Shown piece by piece: positions 7,767 through 14,472 of a DNA stretch of 64,000 nt (its first letter is position 1; each line of letters begins with the position of its first letter). Under the pieces are notes generated by a model. The model made no database searches. It worked only from the letters and a program-made list of their open reading frames with translations, and was not told where the DNA came from. The stretch is from Chloroflexota bacterium (GTDB lineage: Bacteria > Chloroflexota > Anaerolineae > Anaerolineales > Villigracilaceae): assembly GCA_016234555.1 (NCBI GenBank), contig JACRBJ010000096.1:1-64000 (forward strand), read 5' to 3'. Both the position numbers and the translations under genes were made by a program.

Positions 7767-8756
7767 TTATTCTTCCTTCTTTCGAAACGCCATCAATTGC
7801 TGGTACACACCCGAAAGGGTCTGACCTTCGCGCGACAATCCCATGCCGCCAAGCACGGTGCTATTGAGGTAATTATACAGGCGGGCTGTGAGTGCCACCG
7901 CCAGTGAGGTGGACTGGTCTTTGGTGAACAAAGTCAATGCCGCGCTGACTGCGCCCTCAAAAGTGCCAATTGCGCCAGGCAAGGCGGGGATGGCTCCGCC
8001 GAATGCCGTGGCGCCAAGCACAAAGTACATCCAATTGAATTCGGCTTGCGGAAAGAATGACAGCGTGATGAGGTAATACGCCACCAGCGCCACGAACCAA
8101 TTCAAAGTCATCCAGAGCAGGAAGCGCAGGAAGAGCCAGCCGTCGGTGAGAACAGCAAGACCGTTCAGGAAGGATTCGAGGAAGCTCCCACCGAATCTCT
8201 GCAAGATAGTCCAACGCACGCTTAATTTGTGAAAGACATCCAGCGCCCATTGACGGTTGCGGGCAAGGACGTACATCATCGCCAGACCGAAGAGCATGAC
8301 CCCGCCCATGATATAGCCGATCTGCGCCGAACCCTGGGAATCGGTTACAAAGGGAAGACCGATCAGCAACAACGCGGCGGAGAAGACCACGTCCACCACG
8401 CGTTCGATGACAACGGTCGGCAAAATCTCGCCGAACGCCATGCCCGACTTGCGGCTGAGCAAAAAGGCGCGTCCCAACTCGCCGAGACGGAAGGGCAGGA
8501 AATTATTCAGGAGATAGCCTTCACTGACGGTGAACATCACGTCCACATATTTGGGTTTGTCGCGCAGGAGCGTCTGCCAAACCTTGGCGCGGATGAACAT
8601 CCAGATGAAGGACAGGATTGCAGACCACATCAGGATACGGTAATTCGCATTGCGGATTGCATCCCATGTGGCGCGGACATCGACGAAATATAAAATCGCG
8701 GCAATCAGCAGGATGCTGACCAACGCACCGGGAAGCCAACGTTTGATATCTTTCAT
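7767..8756 (-). CDS. UPF0104 / YbhN-type integral membrane protein
   Basis: A 329-residue polytopic protein with about eight hydrophobic segments. Family marks are NNFLPFRLGELGRAFLL (about 84-100) and VVIERVVDVVF (about 116-126), as in the lysylphosphatidylglycerol-synthase transmembrane region and YbhN/AglD-like proteins. Members are proposed lipid flippases or accessory parts of glycan/lipid synthesis; the substrate here is unknown. No fused synthetase domain is present, so it is not a full MprF. It lies between lepA and lipA on the same strand; a 27-bp palindrome separates it from lepA. Confidence 0.82.
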   Translation of the reverse strand: MKDIKRWLPGALVSILLIAAILYFVDVRATWDAIRNANYRILMWSAILSFIWMFIRAKVWQTLLRDKPKYVDVMFTVSEGYLLNNFLPFRLGELGRAFLLSRKSGMAFGEILPTVVIERVVDVVFSAALLLIGLPFVTDSQGSAQIGYIMGGVMLFGLAMMYVLARNRQWALDVFHKLSVRWTILQRFGGSFLESFLNGLAVLTDGWLFLRFLLWMTLNWFVALVAYYLITLSFFPQAEFNWMYFVLGATAFGGAIPALPGAIGTFEGAVSAALTLFTKDQSTSLAVALTARLYNYLNSTVLGGMGLSREGQTLSGVYQQLMAFRKKEE

Positions 8757-8770
8757 TATTCACCGTAATT

Positions 8771-8797
8771 GTAGGGGCGGGGTCACCCCGCCCCTAC
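8771..8797. repeat. GTAGGGGCG palindrome (family A)
   Basis: Perfect inverted repeat: 13-nt arms GTAGGGGCGGGGT and ACCCCGCCCCTAC around a single C. It lies between the UPF0104 gene and the lepA stop. Related elements are at 10951, 12731, 21364, 25259, 26401, 48719 and 50903. Confidence 0.9.
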
Positions 8798-8801
8798 ATC
8801 A

Positions 8802-10601
8802 TTATTCGTCGTCGAGTTTCAACACCGCCATGAAGGCATCCTGTGGAATCTCCACATTGCCAACCATCTTCAGGCGTTTCTTCCCTTTCTTCTGCTTTTC
8901 GAGCAGTTTCTTCTTACGCGTGATGTCGCCGCCATAACATTTCGCCAGCACATCCTTGCGCGTGGCTTTGACGTTAGCGCGAGAGATGATCCGCCCGCCA
9001 GAGGAAGCTTGCACTGCCACATCGAACAACTGGCGCGGAATCAATTCCTTCAACTTGGTGATGAGCCGCTGTCCCTTGTGATAGGCGTCCTTCTCGTGGA
9101 CAATCGCCGCCAGCGCATCCACAGGCTCGCCGTTGACCAAGATTTCCAGCTTCTGCAATTTGTCAACGCGGTATTCGAGGAATTGATAATCGAGCGAGGC
9201 ATAGCCCTTGGTGCGGGACTTCAAATGGTCGAAGAAGTCCACGATGATCTCGGAGAGCGGAATCTCGAAATCAAGTTGCACGCGATGCGGGGCGGGATAT
9301 TCCTGCTGTTTGAAGATGCCGCGCCGCTTGATGACTAAATCCATGATGGGACCGTAATAATCCGTCGGAGTGATGATCTCGATGTTCATCCACGGCTCGC
9401 GGACTTCGAGAATCTTGCTGGGATCGGGAAGCTCGGCGGGTGAATCAACCGTCAGAACCTCGTCACCAACTGTCAGGATTTCGTATTCCACCGAAGGCGC
9501 GGTAAAGAGCACATCCAAATCATATTCGCGTTCGATGCGCTCCTGAATGATCTCCATGTGGAACAAGCCGAGGAATCCCGCGCGGAAGCCAAAGCCGAGG
9601 GCTTGAGAAGTCTCAGGCTGGAAGGTCAGCGAAGCGTCGTTGAGTTGAAGTTTGTCGAGCGACTCGCGCAGGGTGGTGTAATCGTCCGCCTCGACGGGGT
9701 AGATGCCCGCGAAGACCATCGGCTTGGGGGTGCGGTAACCAGGCAAAGGCTCAAGCGCAGGCGCGGCGGCAAGCGTGATGGTGTCGCCCACGCGGCACTC
9801 ATGTACGGTCTTGAATCCCGTCGCAACATATCCTACTTCGCCAGAACCAAGCCTTTGGACAGGTTGCATTCCCGGAACAAAAATTCCAATTTCAACGGGA
9901 CGTAAATCCGATTGCGTAACGATCATCCGCAGCACATCGGTGGACTTGATGCTGCCTTCGATGATGCGGACGTAGGCGATCACGCCCTTGTATGGGTCGT
10001 AGTGCGCGTCGAAGATGAGGGCGCGGACAGGTTTATCGTCTACATCCTGTGGGGGCGGAATGCGTTTGACGATGGCTTCGAGGACCTGCTCGACGTTCAA
10101 GCCATCCTTCGCCGAAATGCGGATGACTGAATCAGGTTCGACCCCAAGCAGGGAACCGACATCTTCAGCCACTTCGTCGGGACGGGCGGACGGGAGGTCG
10201 ATCTTGTTGATGACGGGGACAATCGTCAGGTCGGCTTCGAGCGCCTGATAGAGGTTGGCAAGGGTCTGGGCTTCGATGCCCTGGGTCGCGTCCACCACTA
10301 AAATGGCGCCTTCGCAGGCTTTGAGCGCACGGCTGACCTCGTAGCCGAAGTCCACGTGACCTGGGGTGTCGATCAGGTTCATCTCATACTTTTGGTTGTC
10401 CAGCGCGGTGTAAAACATGCGGACAGCCGACGCCTTGATGGTGACGCCCTTCTCGCGTTCGAGGTCCATGGTGTCGAGCGCCTGCTCGGTCATGTCACGC
10501 TCGGAGATGGCGCCCGTTAATTGAAGCAGGCGGTCTGCCAGCGTGGACTTGCCATGGTCAACATGGGCGATGATACAGAAGTTACGGATATGGTCGGTCA
10601 T
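8802..10601 (-). CDS. lepA: Elongation factor 4 (LepA)
   Basis: A 599-residue translational GTPase of normal length that acts on the ribosome, with reported roles in back-translocation and 30S maturation. GTPase motifs are seen: AHVDHGKSTLADRLL (G1, from about residue 11), DTPGHVDF (G3) and NKIDLPSA (G4). The LepA-specific C-terminal domain is present, including SRANVKATRKDVLAKCYGGDITRKKKLLEKQKKGKKRLK, written here only as family evidence around residues 540-580. The start at 10601 gives the standard MTDHIRNFCIIAHVDHGK N-terminus. Same strand as the genes either side; a word-type inverted repeat separates it from the STAND gene upstream. Confidence 0.97.
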   Translation of the reverse strand: MTDHIRNFCIIAHVDHGKSTLADRLLQLTGAISERDMTEQALDTMDLEREKGVTIKASAVRMFYTALDNQKYEMNLIDTPGHVDFGYEVSRALKACEGAILVVDATQGIEAQTLANLYQALEADLTIVPVINKIDLPSARPDEVAEDVGSLLGVEPDSVIRISAKDGLNVEQVLEAIVKRIPPPQDVDDKPVRALIFDAHYDPYKGVIAYVRIIEGSIKSTDVLRMIVTQSDLRPVEIGIFVPGMQPVQRLGSGEVGYVATGFKTVHECRVGDTITLAAAPALEPLPGYRTPKPMVFAGIYPVEADDYTTLRESLDKLQLNDASLTFQPETSQALGFGFRAGFLGLFHMEIIQERIEREYDLDVLFTAPSVEYEILTVGDEVLTVDSPAELPDPSKILEVREPWMNIEIITPTDYYGPIMDLVIKRRGIFKQQEYPAPHRVQLDFEIPLSEIIVDFFDHLKSRTKGYASLDYQFLEYRVDKLQKLEILVNGEPVDALAAIVHEKDAYHKGQRLITKLKELIPRQLFDVAVQASSGGRIISRANVKATRKDVLAKCYGGDITRKKKLLEKQKKGKKRLKMVGNVEIPQDAFMAVLKLDDE

Positions 10602-10661
10602 TGCGGGCGGAAGTATACCCGAAATTAGTTTCGTAGTTGAATGGCTGGATAGTTGGGTAGT

Positions 10662-10724
10662 TAACGAGTGACGAGTAACGAGTCGTGAGGCTTGTCACTC
10701 ATTACTCGTCACTCACATCTCGTT
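10662..10724. repeat. ACGAGTAACGAGT-word inverted repeat
   Basis: Word-like repeat with 13-nt perfect arms GAGTGACGAGTAA (10666-10678) and TTACTCGTCACTC (10702-10714). The right side contains the stop codon of the trypsin-STAND gene (10713-10715) and its last codons. A related sequence occurs at 59090-59116. Confidence 0.75.
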
Positions 10725-13700
10725 ACTTATTTTCTCCATCACTTCCTCAGCGTCCACCTTGCCCCAGTGATACCCCATCTCTTGACTCATTTGCAGCGCG
10801 CGCTGGGCGGATTGTTTTGCTTTTTCTTTTTCGCCATTTGCAAGGTATGCCCAAGCCAATTCAACACGAATATCCGCCTCGTAAATGCGATACCCGCCCT
10901 CGACGGCATAATTCAAGGCTTCGTTTAGGTCGGTGAAAGCATCGTTGATGGTAGGGGTCGGGTCTCCCGACCCAAGGCGGGCATCATTCGGGCGGGGAGA
11001 TCCCGCCCCTACAGCCACCCTTGCCAAAAACCTCCCGCGTGCCAACAGGGTTTCGATGAGAACAGCGCGAAGCGAAATACTCCGCGCAATCTTGAGCGCG
11101 GACTCGTAATGGTCGCGGGCGGATTCGGGATTGCTTGAATCGAAATCTAAATCACCGAGGACACGATGACACATGCTAACAATAAAGAACCAATGATTTT
11201 TATTGCAATAGTCAAAATTTGCTTTTGTGATTATGCGGCAATATTCTAAATTTCCTGCTTTTTCAAGATGCCGTGAATATCTTACGCCAGCAACTCTGGT
11301 TAAGTATTGAACTGTCGGATCATCTTCTTTCTCAAGAGTTTGCGCTTTTTCAAAGGTCTCTTCTGCTTCCTTCAACCTTCCTTGAAGGGATAACACTTGC
11401 CCTTGATAAGAAAGAGAAAGTAACTCTTTATCCTTATGCTCCGCTTTGCGGGCAAGGTCAAGCGCCTGACGGACGGCTTCGGCGCTTTGCTCCAGCGTGC
11501 CGAGTTGGGTGTACAAGTCCGCTAGGTTTTGGTAGGTGGTACTGGCATTCTTCCAATCTTGTGCTTCAACAACGGCTTTTGCCGTGCGCACATGGAATGG
11601 CACTGCCTCGCGCAGGCGCCCCAGGGACATGAGGCAGAGTCCGATTTCGTTTATGATGAATCCTCTATTGCCTTGAAGATTGCTTCCTTGAGGTTCTTGA
11701 GCAATATCACCATTAATGAAAAATTCTTTCATCAATGTCAATTCGGTTTCATATGCACCTAATTGATGAACAACAACGGATCTAGTTTGCTGTGCTATAC
11801 GTTCCCAATAAATTTTCCATGCTTCATCATACGTCCCTGCTTGACAGGCGTGATGCACCACTTCGATGAGCGGTTTCAAATCATCCAGCGTGGGGTATTG
11901 GGGCGTGTCACCAGCAATGGAGAGGTAATAGTCTTTGATTTTTAAATGAGTATCAGGTGCTCCAGTGTCATGTGTCAGGATGGCGAGGTAGTGATTGCGT
12001 ACTAGGGGATGGGCGGTGTAGGTTTGGGATGTCGTGTCACAGTGGAGGATGCGGTAGGTGACAAGGCGGGAGACGATGGCAGTAATTGGTGATTGGTAAT
12101 TGGTAATTGGGGAATCGGTTGAGGGATTGAAAAAACGAGCAAAGAACCCTTTCTTTTTCTCTGTGCCCTTTGTGGTCTCTGTGGTGGGGAAAAGCAGTGG
12201 CACAAAGACTTTATCAAACGCCGATTCATGTACGGGCGTGCGGAAGGCGGAGAACAGTTTCAAAAATTCACGCTCGGCTTCGGTGAGATGTTCATCGTAA
12301 CGACGCAAAACACGATGCACGCGTTCATAACGCGGCTCATCGGCGGTTGGGATTGGAATGTCGGCGAGATGAGCGATGTCACCGCCGTATTTTTCCGCCA
12401 GATAACTGCCCAACAAACTGATGGTCAGCGCGTGACCGTCCCAATCGGAAACCACCTTCCCCATCTGTTCCTTTGAACCTTTGACGCCTAACTTCTCCAA
12501 CAACGAAATGCCATCCGCCTCTGAAAGCCGATCCACGTCACGATGGGTGTAGGTGGTGTACTCCATCAGGTCAAGCAGGGGCGCGCGGCTGGTGATGAGG
12601 CAGAACGATTGATTATCGGGGCGGGCGAAGTAGGTCAACAGGTCGCGCAGGTCATTGCTTTGGAGCAATCCGTACTGGTCGCCTTCCTGATGCTGCAAGA
12701 CTTCGAGTCCGTCCAGCACGAAGAGATAACGTCCCGCCCCAAGCATTGCTTCGCCCCTACACAGATCATCGACCCATTTCCGCGCGAGAGAAGATTTCCC
12801 TTCGCCCCCAAAGCCGATGAGTCCCGTCACATGTTTTTGCGGGTCGTTCCAGTCTGCGGTAATCTGGGCGAGCAGGTCATCGCGTCCCGTCCATTCGGGG
12901 AGGACGGTGGGGGCGCTGTTCCAGGAGTACTTGTCAGCAGGCTTGCGATGGGCACGAACATAATTGACAATTTCAATGGCTTGCTGGAATAAATCCTTGT
13001 CCAATCTCAATTCGGGTGCAGGCTTTAATTCCAATGCCTCGCCGCGCAATACAAAATCGAACGGGTCGAAGGTCAGAACTTTTGAATCAACGCCGTAGCC
13101 AATGTCATCTTGAACAGCGTTTTCAGGATAAAAACGTTCCGCCACCAACCCAACAACAAGATTGCGCGTCACATCCAATACCGCCGCGCCGCTCATGCCT
13201 GAGGCAATATCACGCGATTTCAATTGCACAGGGTCAGCTTGCAACTTGCGATCCAGTGGCGGTTCCACCGTGCCAAGAATGATGCCGTCACCGCGCGCAG
13301 CAGGATAGTTGCCAATGGAACTGTAACCGTACGTGCGAAATGGATTTCCCTCGGATTGGTCCGCCATTCCAAGCACTGCGATTTGCTCAGGCGCAAGTGG
13401 AGACGAACCTTCGATGAGTTGCAACAGCACCATGTCATCGTCATGCTCGCGGAAACAGCAATCCACTTTTGCGCGGCGTTTCTTCTCTTCGCCACCGCGC
13501 ACTTGCGGGAAGTAAATGCCGACCTCCGCGCCGTTCACTTCGCGCGGATGCGCACCGAGCGCAGCTTCAACGACATGCGCACAGGTCACGACCTTGCCGT
13601 CCATCGAAACAGCGATTCCCGTGCCGACAATCTGGTCAGCATCGTTGCGGATCTGCACCGTGAAATCCCGCAGGTTTTGCAAACGGACGTTTTGAGTCAT
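10713..13700 (-). CDS. Trypsin-like protease fused to STAND ATPase and TPR
   Basis: A 995-residue multidomain protein. Domain 1 (about 1-215) is a trypsin-like serine protease with the whole triad visible: His42 (VVTCAHVV), Asp89 (DDDMVLLQL), Ser170 (SGMSGAAV). Domain 2 is a STAND ATPase: P-loop GFGGEGKSS (296-304), Walker B YLFVLDGLE (325-333), CLITSR (367-372). Domain 3 (about 600-995) is TPR-like helices. Only 28 residues separate Lys302 from Asp330, against 69 in the STAND protein at 4444; the join is encoded by a family A repeat. Repeat-derived peptides also lie at about 504-518, 529-539 and 897-917, yet the frame is open. Start 13700 is preferred because the longer frame begins inside a palindrome. 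Its partner is the Trypco1-like gene just upstream. A role in NTP-driven conflict or regulated proteolysis is inferred. Confidence 0.85.
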   Translation of the reverse strand: MTQNVRLQNLRDFTVQIRNDADQIVGTGIAVSMDGKVVTCAHVVEAALGAHPREVNGAEVGIYFPQVRGGEEKKRRAKVDCCFREHDDDMVLLQLIEGSSPLAPEQIAVLGMADQSEGNPFRTYGYSSIGNYPAARGDGIILGTVEPPLDRKLQADPVQLKSRDIASGMSGAAVLDVTRNLVVGLVAERFYPENAVQDDIGYGVDSKVLTFDPFDFVLRGEALELKPAPELRLDKDLFQQAIEIVNYVRAHRKPADKYSWNSAPTVLPEWTGRDDLLAQITADWNDPQKHVTGLIGFGGEGKSSLARKWVDDLCRGEAMLGAGRYLFVLDGLEVLQHQEGDQYGLLQSNDLRDLLTYFARPDNQSFCLITSRAPLLDLMEYTTYTHRDVDRLSEADGISLLEKLGVKGSKEQMGKVVSDWDGHALTISLLGSYLAEKYGGDIAHLADIPIPTADEPRYERVHRVLRRYDEHLTEAEREFLKLFSAFRTPVHESAFDKVFVPLLFPTTETTKGTEKKKGFFARFFNPSTDSPITNYQSPITAIVSRLVTYRILHCDTTSQTYTAHPLVRNHYLAILTHDTGAPDTHLKIKDYYLSIAGDTPQYPTLDDLKPLIEVVHHACQAGTYDEAWKIYWERIAQQTRSVVVHQLGAYETELTLMKEFFINGDIAQEPQGSNLQGNRGFIINEIGLCLMSLGRLREAVPFHVRTAKAVVEAQDWKNASTTYQNLADLYTQLGTLEQSAEAVRQALDLARKAEHKDKELLSLSYQGQVLSLQGRLKEAEETFEKAQTLEKEDDPTVQYLTRVAGVRYSRHLEKAGNLEYCRIITKANFDYCNKNHWFFIVSMCHRVLGDLDFDSSNPESARDHYESALKIARSISLRAVLIETLLARGRFLARVAVGAGSPRPNDARLGSGDPTPTINDAFTDLNEALNYAVEGGYRIYEADIRVELAWAYLANGEKEKAKQSAQRALQMSQEMGYHWGKVDAEEVMEKISNEM
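10951..11012. repeat. Composite family A repeat, translated in frame
   Basis: Outer GTAGGGG (10951-10957) and CCCCTAC (11006-11012) bracket two hairpins, GTCGGG-TCT-CCCGAC and GGGCGGG-GAGAT-CCCGCCC. It encodes about residues 897-917 of the trypsin-STAND protein (AVGAGSPRPNDARLGSGDPT). The same composite layout flanks leuB. Confidence 0.85.
12084..12115. repeat. ATTGGTAATTGG word repeat, translated in frame
   Basis: Direct word repeat (attggtgattggtaattgg followed by another copy) inside the trypsin-STAND gene; it encodes DSPITNYQSPI near residues 529-539. Confidence 0.6.
12147..12190. repeat. CACAGAGACCACAAAG word repeat, translated in frame
   Basis: On the minus strand the words CACAGAGACCACAAAGGGCA and CACAGAGAAAAAG encode TTETTKGTEKKKG near residues 505-518 of the trypsin-STAND protein. 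Words of this type recur between genes in many environmental bacteria (from memory). Confidence 0.55.
12731..12760. repeat. Family A repeat between Walker A and Walker B codons
   Basis: On the minus strand the element begins GTAGGGGCGAAGCAATGCTT and ends GGGGCGGGAC, an imperfect palindrome. It encodes residues 314-324 (CRGEAMLGAGR) of the trypsin-STAND protein, exactly where the unusually short Walker A to Walker B segment is joined. Confidence 0.75.
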
Positions 13701-13714
13701 GGTCCCATCCTGTG

Positions 13715-13747
13715 AGGTGACAGTCACTTGCGAAGTGACTGTCACCT
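13715..13747. repeat. AGGTGACAGTCACTT palindrome (family B)
   Basis: Perfect 15-nt arms, AGGTGACAGTCACTT and its complement, around GCG. It fills the 52-nt gap between the Trypco1-like and trypsin-STAND genes. A second copy with one mismatch lies at 30378-30410. Confidence 0.9.
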
Positions 13748-13752
13748 GCCAT

Positions 13753-14079
13753 CTACTTTTCTTCTCTCGTCCAACTCATCTTCACATTGATCGCCGCTTC
13801 CATGCCGCCCTTCACAACGACGGCATTGCCCTCGGCGGTCAGCTTCAAGCCGAAGGAAACCTCCATGGTGTGGGGACGCTCTGAAATAGGGATTTTCTTG
13901 ATGGCTCTCACGGTCTTCTTCGCCATGCCGCGCATGGACTGCATCGCATGGTCGATGGCTTCCTGCGATTTTAGGGCAATATCCTTCGGGTCGATGGTGC
14001 TGACGGAACGAACGCCCGCAGCAGGTTGAAGGTCAACGAGGATGACTTCGTCATCTTCTTGAATCTTGGCAGTGGTCAT
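13753..14079 (-). CDS. Trypsin-co-occurring domain 1 (Trypco1)-like protein
   Basis: A 108-residue single-domain protein. The pattern is that of the Trypco1/CU044_2847 family: an N-terminal strand EVILVDLQP, a helix SQEAIDHAMQSMRGMAKKTV, then the conserved strand block HTMEVSFGLKLTAEGNAVVV followed by KGGMEAAINVKMSW. The family is known to sit next to genes for trypsin-like proteases, often with STAND or TPR parts, in predicted NTP-dependent conflict systems; its biochemical role is not established. Start 14079 is fixed by an AGGAGG site; an upstream in-frame extension to 14226 is unlikely. The trypsin-STAND gene begins 52 nt downstream, so the two form a unit. Confidence 0.8.
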   Translation of the reverse strand: MTTAKIQEDDEVILVDLQPAAGVRSVSTIDPKDIALKSQEAIDHAMQSMRGMAKKTVRAIKKIPISERPHTMEVSFGLKLTAEGNAVVVKGGMEAAINVKMSWTREEK

Positions 14080-14229
14080 GGAATCCTCCTGGTCAATAAC
14101 CGCGTGATGGCTGGATTTTACTTCACAAATGGAAAGCGACATAGCACCGGGACGTGCCTGCGATGGGGGAAATCTCCTCATCCACCGTGCGATACTGGAC
14201 TCTTTCCCAAAATTTAACCGCACCAACCC
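14080..14229. other. Divergent spacer between conflict unit and ilv leader
   Basis: About 150 bp between the Trypco1-like gene (minus) and the ilv promoter (plus). It should hold the promoter of the minus-strand unit; a TAAAAT-like -10 is visible on the minus strand near 14112-14117 but no matching -35. Nothing else recognised. Confidence 0.35.
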
Positions 14230-14257
14230 TTGACGGATTCCCGTTTCTGCCTATAAT
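14230..14257 (+). promoter_or_regulatory. Sigma-70-type promoter of the ilv/leu operon
   Basis: TTGACG (14230-14235), a 16-nt spacer, and a perfect TATAAT (14252-14257). Transcription would start near 14264, about 13 nt before the leader-peptide ATG. Confidence 0.8.
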
Positions 14258-14276
14258 CGGGCGAAATCACAAGCCC

Positions 14277-14387
14277 ATGAACACATCCCTGTTCTCCCTC
14301 TTGCTTATCGTCGTCATTATTTCGGTCCTTATCCTTAAGGACCAGTTTTCGGTTAGGATGGCGAAAGTGAGAGTGAGAGCAAGATAA
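14277..14387 (+). CDS. Branched-chain leader peptide (attenuator)
   Basis: A 36-residue peptide beginning MNTSLFSLLLIVVIISVLIL and ending in a basic tail VRVRAR. Thirteen of residues 5-20 are Leu (6), Ile (4) or Val (3), as expected for a regulatory leader that senses charged Leu-, Ile- and Val-tRNA. It starts about 13 nt after the predicted transcript start and has no Shine-Dalgarno site, so initiation may be leaderless-like. It ends 21 nt before a strong terminator and 85 nt before ilvD. Ribosome position on the Leu/Ile/Val run would decide between helices described at 14324-14439. The hydrophobic run could by chance be a membrane peptide, but context favours a leader. Confidence 0.8.
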   Translation: MNTSLFSLLLIVVIISVLILKDQFSVRMAKVRVRAR

Positions 14388-14424
14388 AATCACTGGATAG
14401 AAGCACAGAGAGCCGCCCTAACCG
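14324..14424 (+). promoter_or_regulatory. Alternative helices of the ilv attenuator
   Basis: Three competing pairings are visible. Protector hairpin: GGTCCTT (14324-14330) with AAGGACC (14337-14343), inside the Val17-Asp22 codons. Antiterminator: CGGTTAGG (14350-14357) with CCTAACCG (14417-14424), extendable by GCG/CGC across a 3-nt bulge. Terminator: see 14409-14439. The antiterminator takes the loop and two bases of the terminator's left arm, so both cannot form. A ribosome stalled on the Ile/Val/Leu codons leaves 14350-14357 free; one that reaches the stop codon covers it. Confidence 0.75.
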
Positions 14425-14439
14425 AGGGCGGCTCTTTTT
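14409..14439 (+). terminator. Attenuator terminator before ilvD
   Basis: Perfect 10-bp stem AGAGCCGCCC (14409-14418) with GGGCGGCTCT (14426-14435), 7-nt loop, then TTTT to 14439. It lies between the leader peptide and ilvD, a place where a terminator only makes sense as an attenuator. Confidence 0.9.
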
Positions 14440-14472
14440 GTTACCTGTCTATCCAACTTTCAAAGGAGCCGT

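Noticed and set aside
10713..13700. Pseudogene call for the trypsin-STAND gene because of its four repeat insertions
   Set aside because: The frame is open over 995 codons and the protease triad and P-loop are intact, so it is kept as a gene with an altered ATPase region.
13701..13745. Longer N-terminus of the trypsin-STAND protein (MTVTSQVTVTSQDGT)
   Set aside because: It is the translation of the AGGTGACAGTCACTT palindrome and lacks a ribosome site; MTQNVRL at 13700 is the better start.
14154..14387. 77-residue version of the ilv leader ORF
   Set aside because: Its start lies upstream of the predicted promoter; the ATG at 14277 fits the transcript and the attenuator layout.
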